Positions 46,278 through 55,075 of a stretch of 64,000 nt of DNA are shown piece by piece (the stretch's first letter is position 1; every line of letters starts with the position of its first letter). The DNA is taken from contig NZ_FOBC01000009.1 in the NCBI RefSeq assembly GCF_900109725.1, positions 104,086 through 168,085 of the forward strand, read 5' to 3'. The position numbers were made by a program, and so were the translations under genes. The notes beneath the pieces were generated by a model. That model saw nothing but the letters and a program-made list of their open reading frames with translations. It was not told the DNA's origin and searched no databases. The stretch is from Halomonas daqiaonensis (GTDB taxonomy: Bacteria; Pseudomonadota; Gammaproteobacteria; Pseudomonadales; Halomonadaceae).

Positions 46278-47045
46278 TCAGCCCAGTGGCGTGATGCCCA
46301 GTTGATCGTCACTCAGCCGGACCTGCACCGCTGTGCCCAACAGACGCGGGTCGATGTCCTCGAGGCGCTTGTAATTGCCGGCCACCGAGAGCAGCTCGGC
46401 ATGCAGTTCACGGCAGAAGATACCGGCCTGGGCATCGCCATGGATGCCGGCCAGGGCCCGTCCACGAAGGGCGCCGTAGACATGTACGCTGCCGGCCGCG
46501 AGCACCTCGGCGCCGGCATTGACCGCCCCCACCACCACCAGGTCACCCTCGGGTGCGGTCACCTGCTGGCCGGAGCGCACCGTACCACGATAGATACGAC
46601 CGCCAACCGTGGTGCCAGGCAACGCGCCGGGCGTCACGACCTCGCCCGCCGGCTCTGACGGCTCGGCCATCTCGGCATCGCCATCACCGGTGACGCTCTC
46701 CAGAGGACGCGAACGAGGGGCTTCCTGAGGCGGGAACCAGCCCAGCCCCAGGGCCCAGGCCGATTGCTTGACCGGATCCGGCCCACCGCGCACCGCCACC
46801 GGCAGCAGCTTGTGGGCGCGGCATACCGCACAGATGCGCTCCAGGGCCAGATGCGGTTCATCGAGCTTCTCGACGTTGAGCACGACCGGGGTATGCTGGA
46901 AGAAAGCCGGTGACTGACTGAGTTTGCCCGCCAGTTGCTCGCGGATGCGCTCTGGATCGGCGCTGGTCAGCTCCATGACCGTCATCGGAAGCATCCCCCC
47001 CTTGAAGGTGAATGCCATGCTGTCCCTGTCCACTTTGAGACTCAT
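46278..47045 (-). CDS. minC: Septum site-determining protein MinC
   Basis: A 255-residue FtsZ inhibitor. The N-terminal domain (SMAFTFKGGMLPMTVMEL) is joined by an acidic/Pro-rich linker to the C-terminal right-handed beta-helix: GRIYRGTVRSGQQV, DLVVVGAVNAGAEVLAAGSV, HVYGALRGRALAGI. ATG 47045 is chosen; the frame is open 26 codons further but without family features. Heads the minCDE operon; the 256-bp divergent interval to the DUF349 gene should contain both promoters and shows no other gene. Confidence 0.95.
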   Translation of the reverse strand: MSLKVDRDSMAFTFKGGMLPMTVMELTSADPERIREQLAGKLSQSPAFFQHTPVVLNVEKLDEPHLALERICAVCRAHKLLPVAVRGGPDPVKQSAWALGLGWFPPQEAPRSRPLESVTGDGDAEMAEPSEPAGEVVTPGALPGTTVGGRIYRGTVRSGQQVTAPEGDLVVVGAVNAGAEVLAAGSVHVYGALRGRALAGIHGDAQAGIFCRELHAELLSVAGNYKRLEDIDPRLLGTAVQVRLSDDQLGITPLG

Positions 47046-47301
47046 TGCCGAACTCCACGTCGGGTGATGGTCGGGGTACAGCATCAAAGCTAAGCGAGTG
47101 GCTGCGACCCTGCAACTGATCATACGGTCATGATGGGGTCCTTGTCAGTGTCTCCGGACGGCCACACCTGCCCGCCGGTGGACTTTTCTGCCGACGCGGC
47201 ACGTGCTTAGATACTCTCGACCCGGATCCCACGCCGTTACCGCCCACAATAACGACCCTCCTGCGCCCCGCCGGGGCGCGCTCCCATTGTCAGGATGCCC
47301 C

Positions 47302-50082
47302 ATGTCTGGACTCCTTCGTCGCCTGTTTGCCCCGCGCTGGAAACACCCGGACCCCGAGGTCCGCCGCCAGGCCGCGGCCCGCCTCGATCCGTTCCGCGAT
47401 GAGCAGCGCCGCACCCTCGAGCAGCTCGCCCTTGATTCCGACCCCGGGGTACGCGAAGCGGCGCTGGCCCACCTGGAGGATCCCGAGCGCCTGCTGACGC
47501 TCTGCCAGGAGGGTAATGCCTCCCCGGAGCTGCGGCACCAGCTGGTGGCCCTGCTGGCCGGCCGCCGCGGCCAGCATGACCTGGCGACACGCATCACCCT
47601 GGTGGAACGCCTCGAGGACCCCGAACTGCTCAACGCGTTGGCCCTGCAAGGCGACAACCAACAGCTTCGCCTCGCGGCCCTGGCTCGCCTCGAGGCGGAA
47701 GCGGACCTGATACACCAGGCCTGCGACAACGGCATCGCCGCCGTGCGTCATGCCGCCGCTGCCAGGGTCGAGAGCGAGGCGGGACTGTCCCGGCTGGCCC
47801 AGGAGGCACGTCGTGATCGCCAGGTGGCCCGCAAGGCACGCGAACGCCTCAACCGGATGCGGGCCGACGTCGCCTCCCTGGCGGCCGCCCGGAAGCGCCG
47901 AGAGGCCCTGCTCGAGACGCTCGAGCAACACGCCAACAGCCCTTGGGAGCCGCTCTATGCCGGTCGTTTCCGCCACCTGATACGCGAATGGGACAAGCTC
48001 GAGGACCTGCCGAATGCTCAGCAGGAGCGTCGCTATCAGGAGGCCTGCCTACGCTGCCGCAAGGTCATCGGCGACCACGAGGCCCAGGAGCAGGCCCGGG
48101 AGGCCGATCATCGTCAGCGGGAGAGTGCCGACCAGACCCGGGAGTCCCTGGTCGAGGCGCTGGAGGAGAGTCTCGATGACCTTTATCGGGGCGAACGTCT
48201 CACCGATCAGGACATCGCTAGCCTGAGTGCCCAAAAGCGCCTGCTGGCCACCCGCTGGCAGGCACTCTCGGACCAGCACCTGGCCGACGAGGCACTGCGT
48301 GACCGCTATGACCGGGTGCTTGCCGCCTACGAAGACATCGTCCAGGCGCGGGGTCGCCTGGACGAGCGAGCGGAGGCGATCGAACAGGCCCTGATGGAGG
48401 GCGATGACGAACGCTTGAAGGCCCTGGTAGAGGCTTGCGCCTGGCCGCAAGGCCTGGCTCCAACGCCGCTGTTGCAACGTGCCCGGCAGCGCCTTGTCGC
48501 CGATATCCCCCGGGAAGACGGCGACCTGGACGCCCGGCTGGCGAGATTCGTCGAGGAGCTCGACGAACTCGAACGCCTGCTCGATAGCGGCGCCTTCAAG
48601 GGCGCCAGCCGACTCTACCAGCGCTTGCGCCAGCAGGCCGATCAATTACCCCCGGCACCGCTGCAGGCCCACCAGGCGCGGCTCAAGCACCTCGCAGCAC
48701 GACTCGCCGAACTCCGTGACTGGCGAGGCTTCGTGGCCGGCCCCAAGCGCGACCAACTGTGCACTGCCATCGAGGAACTGGCTGATCATTCCGCCCCGAC
48801 CGAGGCCGAGCTCGATCGCCGCCATCGTCAACTGGTCAAGGAGTGGAAGGCCCTGGGCGATGCCGCCGCCAATCGCGAACAAGCCGCCCGCTTCCGTGCC
48901 GCCTCCGATCGCATTCACGAACGTCTGAGCCCCTGGCGGGAGCGCCAGCAGGCTGAGCGCCAACGTAACCTGGAGGCTCGCGAAGCGCTGTGCGAGCAAC
49001 TCGAGACGCTGCTCGAGCAGCCCGCCCATGAGGCCGACCCCGATGCGCTGCGTGAGATCCGTGACCGCTCTCGAGAGCAATGGCGTCGTTTCGCCCCCGT
49101 GCCTCGCGAGCAGGCCGAGCCCGTCGGCCGACGCTTCGGGCGCATCCGCCACGACCTCCAGGCCCTGATCGACCGGCGTGCCCGAGAGATCGCCGAGGCC
49201 AAACGTGATCTCATCGGGCAGACCCGCGAGCTGCTGGCCCGGGACATGCCAGCGGTCAAGCGGGCCGACCAGGCCAAGGCGCTGCAGCGCCACTGGCGGG
49301 AGTTGGGCCGCGCCCCCAAGGGTGAGGAGCAGGCCCTGTGGCGTGAGTTCCGTTCGCTGTGCGACGACATCTTCGCCAGCCGGGAGGCCGCGCGGGATGA
49401 CCAGGCACAGCGCAATCGTGCACGGCTGGATGCCATGCAGGCACTGATCGACCGGCTGGACAGCTGGCACCCGACGAGCAGTCACGAGGCCGGCATGCTG
49501 GACGAGGCCGTGCACGAGGCCACGGCACTGGAGCCTCTGCCCTCGGGACGGCGCAGCGAAGGCATGCGGCGCCGCTGGAGTGGCATCGTGCGAGCTCGCC
49601 GTGAGCGGCTGGCACGCCTCGCTCTGGCCGAGGAAGCCGAGCGCTGGCAGGCCATCCGACCACTGCTCAATGCCCACCTTCAGGCGGACGCTCGGCGACT
49701 GGAGGGCGGACCCGCCGAGCAGGTCGACCTCCCCCACGACCTTCTCCTGCCTAGCACACTGCGCCAGGCCCATGAACGTCGCAACGCTGCTCGCCAGGCC
49801 GGCGCGGAGGATGGCGTGGAGGAGCGACTGGCTCGCCTGCGGGCCCATCTGTCACTGCTGGCCGGTGGTCGCGTCAACCAGCGCGACGACCCACTGCGTC
49901 TGGCGATCCAGGTCGAACGCCTCAACGACAGCCTGGGCCAGCAGACCTCTCGCGCCGAGGAGCTCCATCGGATACTGACCGAACTGCTGGCCACCGGGCC
50001 GATGCCCGAGAGGCTCTGGGAACGCGAGGTGGGTGAGCTCGACCGCATGCTGGAGAGCCTGGCCGAACGGCCCCCACCCTGA
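47302..50082 (+). CDS. DUF349 protein with HEAT-like N-terminus, 926 residues
   Basis: Almost entirely helical and very rich in Arg, Glu, Leu and Ala. Residues 1-200 show HEAT-like repeats (HPDPEVRRQAAARLD, DSDPGVREAALAHLEDPERL). The rest contains tandem DUF349-type segments of about 75 residues, each with a W at a fixed place (LLATRWQAL, LVKEWKALGD, REQWRRFAPV, LQRHWRELGRAPKGEEQALW). Homologues occur in Pseudomonas. Function is not established. AGGA lies seven bases before ATG 47302. It is divergent from minC, which does not by itself imply a division role. Confidence 0.8.
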   Translation: MSGLLRRLFAPRWKHPDPEVRRQAAARLDPFRDEQRRTLEQLALDSDPGVREAALAHLEDPERLLTLCQEGNASPELRHQLVALLAGRRGQHDLATRITLVERLEDPELLNALALQGDNQQLRLAALARLEAEADLIHQACDNGIAAVRHAAAARVESEAGLSRLAQEARRDRQVARKARERLNRMRADVASLAAARKRREALLETLEQHANSPWEPLYAGRFRHLIREWDKLEDLPNAQQERRYQEACLRCRKVIGDHEAQEQAREADHRQRESADQTRESLVEALEESLDDLYRGERLTDQDIASLSAQKRLLATRWQALSDQHLADEALRDRYDRVLAAYEDIVQARGRLDERAEAIEQALMEGDDERLKALVEACAWPQGLAPTPLLQRARQRLVADIPREDGDLDARLARFVEELDELERLLDSGAFKGASRLYQRLRQQADQLPPAPLQAHQARLKHLAARLAELRDWRGFVAGPKRDQLCTAIEELADHSAPTEAELDRRHRQLVKEWKALGDAAANREQAARFRAASDRIHERLSPWRERQQAERQRNLEAREALCEQLETLLEQPAHEADPDALREIRDRSREQWRRFAPVPREQAEPVGRRFGRIRHDLQALIDRRAREIAEAKRDLIGQTRELLARDMPAVKRADQAKALQRHWRELGRAPKGEEQALWREFRSLCDDIFASREAARDDQAQRNRARLDAMQALIDRLDSWHPTSSHEAGMLDEAVHEATALEPLPSGRRSEGMRRRWSGIVRARRERLARLALAEEAERWQAIRPLLNAHLQADARRLEGGPAEQVDLPHDLLLPSTLRQAHERRNAARQAGAEDGVEERLARLRAHLSLLAGGRVNQRDDPLRLAIQVERLNDSLGQQTSRAEELHRILTELLATGPMPERLWEREVGELDRMLESLAERPPP

Positions 50083-50103
50083 GCAAGAAGACCGCCCAGA
50101 CAC

Positions 50104-50137
50104 ACGACAGCGCGAGGCATTTGCCCCGCGCTGTCGT
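50104..50137. terminator. Hairpin between the DUF349 gene and phaB
   Basis: A perfect 11-bp inverted repeat ACGACAGCGCG/CGCGCTGTCGT with a 12-nt loop, between convergent stops at 50082 and 50187. It lacks a T tract but is the only strong structure there, so it may serve both genes. Confidence 0.55.
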
Positions 50138-50186
50138 ATCTACCGCCGGGGTCACCGACGGCAGCATGCGTGCGACGGTCGGGCGA

Positions 50187-50933
50187 TCAGCCCATGAACT
50201 GCCCGCCGTTGATATCGATGTTGGCACCGGTGATGAAGCCTGACTCCTGATCGGCAAGGAAGGTCACTAGGCGACCGATCTCCTCAGGCGTGCCGTAGCG
50301 CTTGACCGGAATGGTCTCGCGGATGGCCTCGCGTACCTTCTCGGGGATGTTCATGATCATGTCGGTGGCGATATAGCCGGGCGATACCGTGTTCACGGTG
50401 ATGCCCTTGGTGGCTGTCTCCTGCGCCAGCGACATGGTCAGGCCGTGCATGCCCGCCTTGGCAGCGGCATAGTTGACTTGGCCAAACTGACCCTTGCGGC
50501 CATTGATGGAAGAGATATTGATGATCCGGCCATAGCCCTTGTCGAGCATGCTCTCGATCACGCTACGGCAGGTGTTGAAGACGCTGTTGAGGTTGGTATC
50601 GATGACCTCGTGCCACTGATCCGGCGTCATCTTCTTCATGGTGCCGTCCCGGGTAATCCCGGCACAGTTGACCAGCACACTGACGGGACCGTGCTTCTCC
50701 TCGATCTCCTTGACCCCTTTCACGCAGGCATCAAAGTCAACCAGGTCGATCCCGGCGATGTCGATGTTGTCAAAACCCTCGGATTTCTGAGTTTCCAGCC
50801 ACTTCTTGGCCTTGTCCGGATTATTGTAGCCGGCAACCACCATGTAACCTTCTTTGGCGAGCGTGCGGCAGATCGCGGAGCCGATGCCACCAGTACCACC
50901 GGTGACCCATGCGACGGGTGCTTGTGTTGTCAT
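50187..50933 (-). CDS. phaB: Acetoacetyl-CoA reductase (PhaB)
   Basis: A 248-residue short-chain dehydrogenase. The cofactor motif is TGGTGGIGSAICRTLA and NCAGITRDGTM follows; the active site is SSINGRKGQFGQVNYAAAKAG with Ser, Tyr and Lys in place. The QFGQVNY motif and GYNNPDKAKKW segment are typical of PhaB rather than FabG. It makes (R)-3-hydroxybutyryl-CoA for polyhydroxybutyrate. No phaA or phaC is beside it, so the pathway genes are dispersed, as in other halomonads. Confidence 0.92.
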   Translation of the reverse strand: MTTQAPVAWVTGGTGGIGSAICRTLAKEGYMVVAGYNNPDKAKKWLETQKSEGFDNIDIAGIDLVDFDACVKGVKEIEEKHGPVSVLVNCAGITRDGTMKKMTPDQWHEVIDTNLNSVFNTCRSVIESMLDKGYGRIINISSINGRKGQFGQVNYAAAKAGMHGLTMSLAQETATKGITVNTVSPGYIATDMIMNIPEKVREAIRETIPVKRYGTPEEIGRLVTFLADQESGFITGANIDINGGQFMG

Positions 50934-51076
50934 TGACTACCTCCCTGATATGCATGACGTGTGGCGTGGCGTCAGGCCGGCCATCGCCAGTCTTGTTCAC
51001 TGATCTGTCACCTCGATGACAGCATGGGGAGTATGGACCAGAGAGAGCCGTCGGGACGAGCGTTTGAAATCAATCC

Positions 51077-51104
51077 TTGACCAAAGGCGAATACCTTGTA
51101 GAAT
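51077..51104 (+). promoter_or_regulatory. Promoter of tRNA-fMet
   Basis: TTGACC (51077-51082), a 16-bp spacer, then TAGAAT (51099-51104), followed by a GC-rich discriminator (ACGCCC), typical of stable-RNA promoters under stringent control. The mature tRNA begins at 51118. Confidence 0.75.
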
Positions 51105-51117
51105 ACGCCCACGTTGA

Positions 51118-51194
<77 letters not shown>

Positions 51195-51208
51195 TCTTCA
51201 ATGGGAAT

Positions 51209-51236
51209 GCCAGAACCCACCGGTTCTGGCTTTTTT
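51209..51236 (+). terminator. Rho-independent terminator of tRNA-fMet
   Basis: A perfect 9-bp stem GCCAGAACC/GGTTCTGGC with a 4-nt loop, followed by six T residues, 15 bp after the tRNA. Confidence 0.93.
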
Positions 51237-51262
51237 CATGCCTATGGTAGCGCCTACCTCGA

Positions 51263-51331
51263 AGCTCGTCGGGCTCGGCTCTCCACTACCCTAGGAAGGT
51301 CATCGGTTCAAATCCGGTCCCCGCCACCATC
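51263..51331 (+). pseudogene. Degenerate second copy of tRNA-fMet
   Basis: Two blocks match the tRNA upstream: AGCTCGTCGGGCTC (51263-51276, identical over 14 nt to 51139-51152) and 51295-51331, identical at 36 of 37 positions to 51160-51196, covering the variable loop, T-arm, 3' acceptor strand, CCA and two flanking bases. Between them the anticodon loop region is replaced by 18 unrelated bases instead of 7, and the 5' acceptor strand is not recognisable. It cannot fold as a tRNA. A poorer hairpin about 10 bp further (51342-51368) resembles a worn terminator. Confidence 0.8.
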
Positions 51332-51415
51332 ACATAGAGAAAGTCGATTCCTGCGGGAGTCGGCTTATTCGTATGCGGCATAGCCATCGGTTATCGGTTC
51401 CCTGTCGTTTCAGAT

Positions 51416-52264
51416 TCAGCGGCCCCCGCTACCTACCTCCCCCTTGAGGAGCGGGGCCATGCCCAGGCGACCGATGCCCGGCAGCTTGAGTGCCGGGCGT
51501 CGCAGATCAATGCCCAGCGCGAGGCCCAGCAGGTTGAGCTCGATCCCCTCGTCGCGCCCCACGGTCAGCCCCAGCACACCGCCCACTGAGGCGGTGACGC
51601 CGAGCCCCCCCGGCGTCTCAGCCAGCACGCCCTCGAGCAGGTAATCCTTGCCCACCGCAGTCACCGGCAGCGTCGCTTCGAGCCCTCCCACCTCGCGGAT
51701 TACCCAGGCGGTGAAGGTGTTGCTGTTGGGCCCCGGCCAGGCACGGTAGGTGGCGGGAGCCGGATAGGCCGCCACCGCCGCCTCGATCTCGGGAATTATC
51801 GCGGCCGCCGCCTCGCCCCGGTAATCGGCCAGCAGCGTGGGCTGGCTGCCGTACCAGGCCCGGTCCGGCGTGGTGGTCGCGCGTGACTCGAGGACCGGCC
51901 GGCGCCAGCTGAGCAGCTGGTGCATGCACCAGGCCTCGGCGCCAGCCTCGCGGGTGGCAATCCAGGTATGCACGCCGAAGGCCCCGCGCCATCCCCAGGC
52001 CCTGGCGGCATAGACCTGGACCACCGCCTCGGGGGCCTCTGCGGGGCTCGGGGCCAGGCCCGTCACAGTGCGATCGGCGGAGGACCAGTGGCCACCGGCT
52101 TCCACCTTGCCGGTAGCCAGCATCCACAGCGGCCCGGCCACCAGCAGGGCAAGCACCACCGCCAGGGCGGAGACCACACGCAGAATTCGTCGCAGCACAG
52201 GCCGGCTCCCCTTGAAGTCGCGGGCGATCACCCGCATCTGTAAGGCAAATTCATCTCTATTCAA
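51416..52264 (-). CDS. DUF3750 protein with one membrane segment
   Basis: A 282-residue protein: a cytoplasmic basic N-terminus, a membrane helix at about 28-50 (VVSALAVVLALLVAGPLWML), then a mainly extracytoplasmic domain. VVQVYAARAWGWRGAFGVHTWIA and YRAWPGPNSNTFTAWVIREV are the features I associate with DUF3750. His, Trp, Asn and Ser in the latter could be catalytic, but no reaction is known. The exact start is uncertain (a second in-frame ATG lies 9 codons in). Confidence 0.72.
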   Translation of the reverse strand: MNRDEFALQMRVIARDFKGSRPVLRRILRVVSALAVVLALLVAGPLWMLATGKVEAGGHWSSADRTVTGLAPSPAEAPEAVVQVYAARAWGWRGAFGVHTWIATREAGAEAWCMHQLLSWRRPVLESRATTTPDRAWYGSQPTLLADYRGEAAAAIIPEIEAAVAAYPAPATYRAWPGPNSNTFTAWVIREVGGLEATLPVTAVGKDYLLEGVLAETPGGLGVTASVGGVLGLTVGRDEGIELNLLGLALGIDLRRPALKLPGIGRLGMAPLLKGEVGSGGR

Positions 52265-52275
52265 GGCCAGTGATC

Positions 52276-53214
52276 ATGCCCATCGTCGACCCGCGCACCG
52301 GTGAGCCGCTCACCGACGACCTTACCGCCAGCGAGAATGCCGACGCTTCATCTACCGGCGGCCAGAACGCCGAGATGATCCTCGACGTCGACACCAGCAA
52401 CATCCAGCAGCTGCTCGAGACCTCGATGCAGGTGCCGGTGTTGCTCGCCTGCTGGGCACCCTCGAGCGAGTCCAGCAAGACGCTGATTCCGATCCTCGAA
52501 AAGCTGGCCCGGGAGTACCAGGGCACCTTCATCCTCGCCAAGCTCAACATCGACGAGAACCAGGAGATCGCTGGCCAGCTCGGCGTACGCTCGGTACCCG
52601 ACGTCAAGTTGATCAGCCAGGGCGGACTGGTCGACCACTTCCAGGATGCCCTGCCGGAGAAGCAGGTGCGCGAATGGCTGGGCCGCTACTTCCCGGCGCC
52701 GGAAGAGGCCCCGGCGAGCCCCGAGGACCAGGCCGCCGAGGCCCTGGCCGCGGGGGATGCCGCTACCGCACGGAATATCTACCAGGAACTGGTGCAGCAA
52801 TACCCCCAGCATACCCCCTACCAAGTGGAGCTGGCCCGCGCTCTGGTGGCCGACGGCCAGGCCGAAGAGGCCCGCACCCTGCTGGACAACCTGCCCCCGG
52901 AGGAGCGCGAAGCCGCCCCGGCCCGTGGCGTGCGCGCCAGCATCGAGTTCGGCGAGCAGGCGCCCTCTGCGGAAGAGCTGGCTGCCTTGGAAGGCCGCGA
53001 CGACAGCGAGGCCCAGTACAAGCGTGCCCTGCGCCAGGTGGCCGATGGCGACTACGAAGCCGGCCTGGATGCCCTGCTCGCGCTGATGAAGCGCGACCGC
53101 GCCTACGGCGACGATGCCGCCCGCCGCACCCTGCTGCAGGTCTTCGATGCCCTGGGAGCCGACCATCCACTAACGGTCGCCTATCGCCGCAAGCTCTTCG
53201 CGTTGCTCTACTGA
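52276..53214 (+). CDS. cnoX: CnoX/YbbN-like thioredoxin-fold TPR co-chaperone
   Basis: A 312-residue protein with an N-terminal thioredoxin fold (VPVLLACWAPSSESSKTLIP) joined to C-terminal TPR-like helices (AAEALAAGDAATARNIYQEL, ALRQVADGDYEAGLDALLAL). The CxxC active site is replaced by SSES, with a lone Cys59 upstream. E. coli CnoX (YbbN, 284 residues) likewise lacks CxxC and acts as a chlorine-activated holdase delivering clients to GroEL and DnaK. ATG 52276 is chosen over a GTG two codons before. It is divergent from the DUF3750 gene, with only 11 bp between starts. Confidence 0.85.
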   Translation: MPIVDPRTGEPLTDDLTASENADASSTGGQNAEMILDVDTSNIQQLLETSMQVPVLLACWAPSSESSKTLIPILEKLAREYQGTFILAKLNIDENQEIAGQLGVRSVPDVKLISQGGLVDHFQDALPEKQVREWLGRYFPAPEEAPASPEDQAAEALAAGDAATARNIYQELVQQYPQHTPYQVELARALVADGQAEEARTLLDNLPPEEREAAPARGVRASIEFGEQAPSAEELAALEGRDDSEAQYKRALRQVADGDYEAGLDALLALMKRDRAYGDDAARRTLLQVFDALGADHPLTVAYRRKLFALLY

Positions 53215-53330
53215 AGCTGGAAGCTCGAAGCTGTAAGGAACCTCCACGACCCAAGCTTTGGAGGTTATGCCGCGTAGCGGCATTCTTCCAGCTTCCAGGC
53301 GCGAAGCGCCGCTCTTCAAGCTTCAGCACA
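53213..53330. repeat. Cluster of nested hairpins between cnoX and patB
   Basis: The outer arms CTGAAGCTGGAAG and CTTCAAGCTTCAG, at the two ends, are imperfect inverted repeats. Between them are CCTCCA/TGGAGG, TGCCGC/GCGGCA (3-nt loop) and GGCGC/GCGCC (3-nt loop), with several AAGCT/AGCTT repeats. It lies between convergent stops and probably blocks read-through on both strands. The GAAGCTGGAAGC style is common in GC-rich gammaproteobacterial intergenic DNA. Confidence 0.7.
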
Positions 53331-54498
53331 GCACCCCGTCCAATCGCGCCAGTGCGGCCTCCAACTGACTCGCCGTGGTGCCGAAATTGAGACGAGCAAA
53401 ACCCGGCCAGCCGAAGTCGGCGCCGTCGGAGAGAGCGACGCCGGTGCGTTCGAGCAGCCGCAGCTGGGGGGACCCGGCCAGTCCTTCGAGCCCCTGCGCT
53501 TCGCGCAGGTTCAGCCAGGCCAGGTAGGTGGACTCGGGCGGGCTCATGGTAACGCCGGGCCAGCCGGCCACCCGTTCGACCAGGGCCTGCCGGTGGCCGC
53601 GCAATACGGCCAGCAGCGCCTGCCGCCACGGTTCGCCATGGGCATGGGCCGCCTCGGCGGCGACCAGCCCCAGCACATTGCCGTCGGGCTGAAGGCCCTT
53701 CACACCGGCGGCGAAGCGTCGCCGCAGGCCGGCGTCGGGAATCACCGCACAGGCCGTGGTGAGCCCCGCCAGGTTGAAGGTCTTGGATGGCGCCCAGAGG
53801 GTCAGGGTGCGCGAGGCCAGTTCGGGGAAGGCTGCTGCCAAGGGTACATGGTGGGCGCCCTCCTCTAGCAGCAGATCGCAGTGCAGCTCGTCGGAGACCA
53901 CATACAGATCGTGGCGCTCGACCAGCTCGGCAAGCCCCGCCAGCTCCTCCCGCGTCCACACCCGTCCGGTGGGGTTGTGGGGCTGACACCAGAGTAGCAG
54001 TTGGGTCTCGGGGGTGATCGCTGCCTCCAGTGCCGCGAGGTCGAGGCGCCAGGGCTCGCCGGGCGCGGCCGGAGCCTGCAAGGCCGCCTGCTGGGGCCGC
54101 CGCCCCGTGCGCTCGGCCACCCTGAGGAACGGCGGGTAGATGGGCGTCACCGTCAGCACGCCGTCGCCGGGCTCGGTGAGAGCCAGGCTTGCCATGTGCA
54201 GTGCAGGCACTACGCCCGGCAGCCATAGCTGCCAGCCGGGCTCGATGGCCCAGCCGTAGTGCTCGGCACTCCAGTCGCAGAGGGTCTCGCGCAGCGAATC
54301 GGGCACCAGGCCATAGCCGAACACACCATGCGCGACCCGGGACCGCAGCGCCTCGATAACCGCAGGGGGCGAGGCGAAGTCCATGTCGGCGACCCACAGC
54401 GGCAGCACGTCATCACCGTAGCGATGCCACTTCTGCGAGGGCCAGTGACCGTCAGAGGGGTGGCGTCGCTCGACGGGCGTGGCAAAATCGAATTCCAT
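53323..54498 (-). CDS. patB: PatB/MalY-type PLP C-S lyase (cystathionine beta-lyase)
   Basis: A 391-residue fold-type I PLP enzyme. The N-terminal MEFDFATPVERRHPSDGHWP ... KWHRYGDDVLPLWVADMDF is the MalY/PatB signature. The PLP lysine is in WAPSKTFNLAGL; NPTGRVW and SDELHCDLLL hold Asn and Asp/His contacts; the C-terminal Arg is in FARLNFGTT. These enzymes cleave cystathionine or cysteine conjugates to a thiol, pyruvate and ammonia. In E. coli MalY also represses maltose genes, but nothing here supports that. Confidence 0.9.
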   Translation of the reverse strand: MEFDFATPVERRHPSDGHWPSQKWHRYGDDVLPLWVADMDFASPPAVIEALRSRVAHGVFGYGLVPDSLRETLCDWSAEHYGWAIEPGWQLWLPGVVPALHMASLALTEPGDGVLTVTPIYPPFLRVAERTGRRPQQAALQAPAAPGEPWRLDLAALEAAITPETQLLLWCQPHNPTGRVWTREELAGLAELVERHDLYVVSDELHCDLLLEEGAHHVPLAAAFPELASRTLTLWAPSKTFNLAGLTTACAVIPDAGLRRRFAAGVKGLQPDGNVLGLVAAEAAHAHGEPWRQALLAVLRGHRQALVERVAGWPGVTMSPPESTYLAWLNLREAQGLEGLAGSPQLRLLERTGVALSDGADFGWPGFARLNFGTTASQLEAALARLDGVLC

Positions 54499-54529
54499 GT
54501 GCAGTTCCCGATCCCAGAAGGCCAGCTAG

Positions 54530-54973
54530 ATGAACGAGACCATGCCGCAAGACGGCTTCTATGCCAAGGTGCGCCGCGGCCTGCCCGCTCTGGTCGCCCA
54601 GTGGCTGACCCTCGGCCAGGGCGACGCCGACCGCCTGGCACTGCTGCTCGCCGAGACCGCGCGGGTAACCCGTATCGGGCTCCCCGAGAGCACCCCGGAT
54701 GGTGATACCCTCGTCGACTGGAGCCGGCCCGACGGTGCCGAACCACCCCTGTGGGCAGCACGCACTGCCACCTTCCTGCTGGTACAGATGCCTGCCAGGG
54801 CCCTACCGGCCAGTGACGACGAAGCCTGCGCCTGGGCCTACTGTTGGCTGCGCAATCGCGACTTCGCGGATGTCGATGCCGCCGAGCAGGCACTACCCGA
54901 GCATCTTCGCGAGCCGTTGGCCACCTCCCTGAAGGCCGCCTGGACTGACCTCAAGGGGCTGCGCCTGGTCTAG
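54530..54973 (+). CDS. Hypothetical protein, 147 residues
   Basis: I do not recognise this protein. It is predicted soluble and helical, with LPALVAQWLTLGQGDADRLALLLAETARVTR near the N-terminus and EQALPEHLREPLATSLKAAW near the C-terminus. Codon use looks like that of its neighbours. Its start is 31 bp from the divergent patB start, so they share a promoter region. It is followed after about 100 bp by a membrane protein gene. Confidence 0.6.
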   Translation: MNETMPQDGFYAKVRRGLPALVAQWLTLGQGDADRLALLLAETARVTRIGLPESTPDGDTLVDWSRPDGAEPPLWAARTATFLLVQMPARALPASDDEACAWAYCWLRNRDFADVDAAEQALPEHLREPLATSLKAAWTDLKGLRLV

Positions 54974-55075
54974 TTGCCAGGCTTCGGGGCGCCTGCCGGC
55001 GCCAATCACGCAGGTAGCTGTCGGTGCCTTCACGCCAGCCTGCGAAGAACCCGATACAAGGATAAGGAAAACAGC

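Noticed and set aside
52763..54397. A 544-codon minus-strand frame spanning the 3' part of cnoX and patB
   Set aside because: It crosses a convergent intergenic hairpin cluster and overlaps patB in another frame; composition is Arg/Gly/Ala-rich with no domain.
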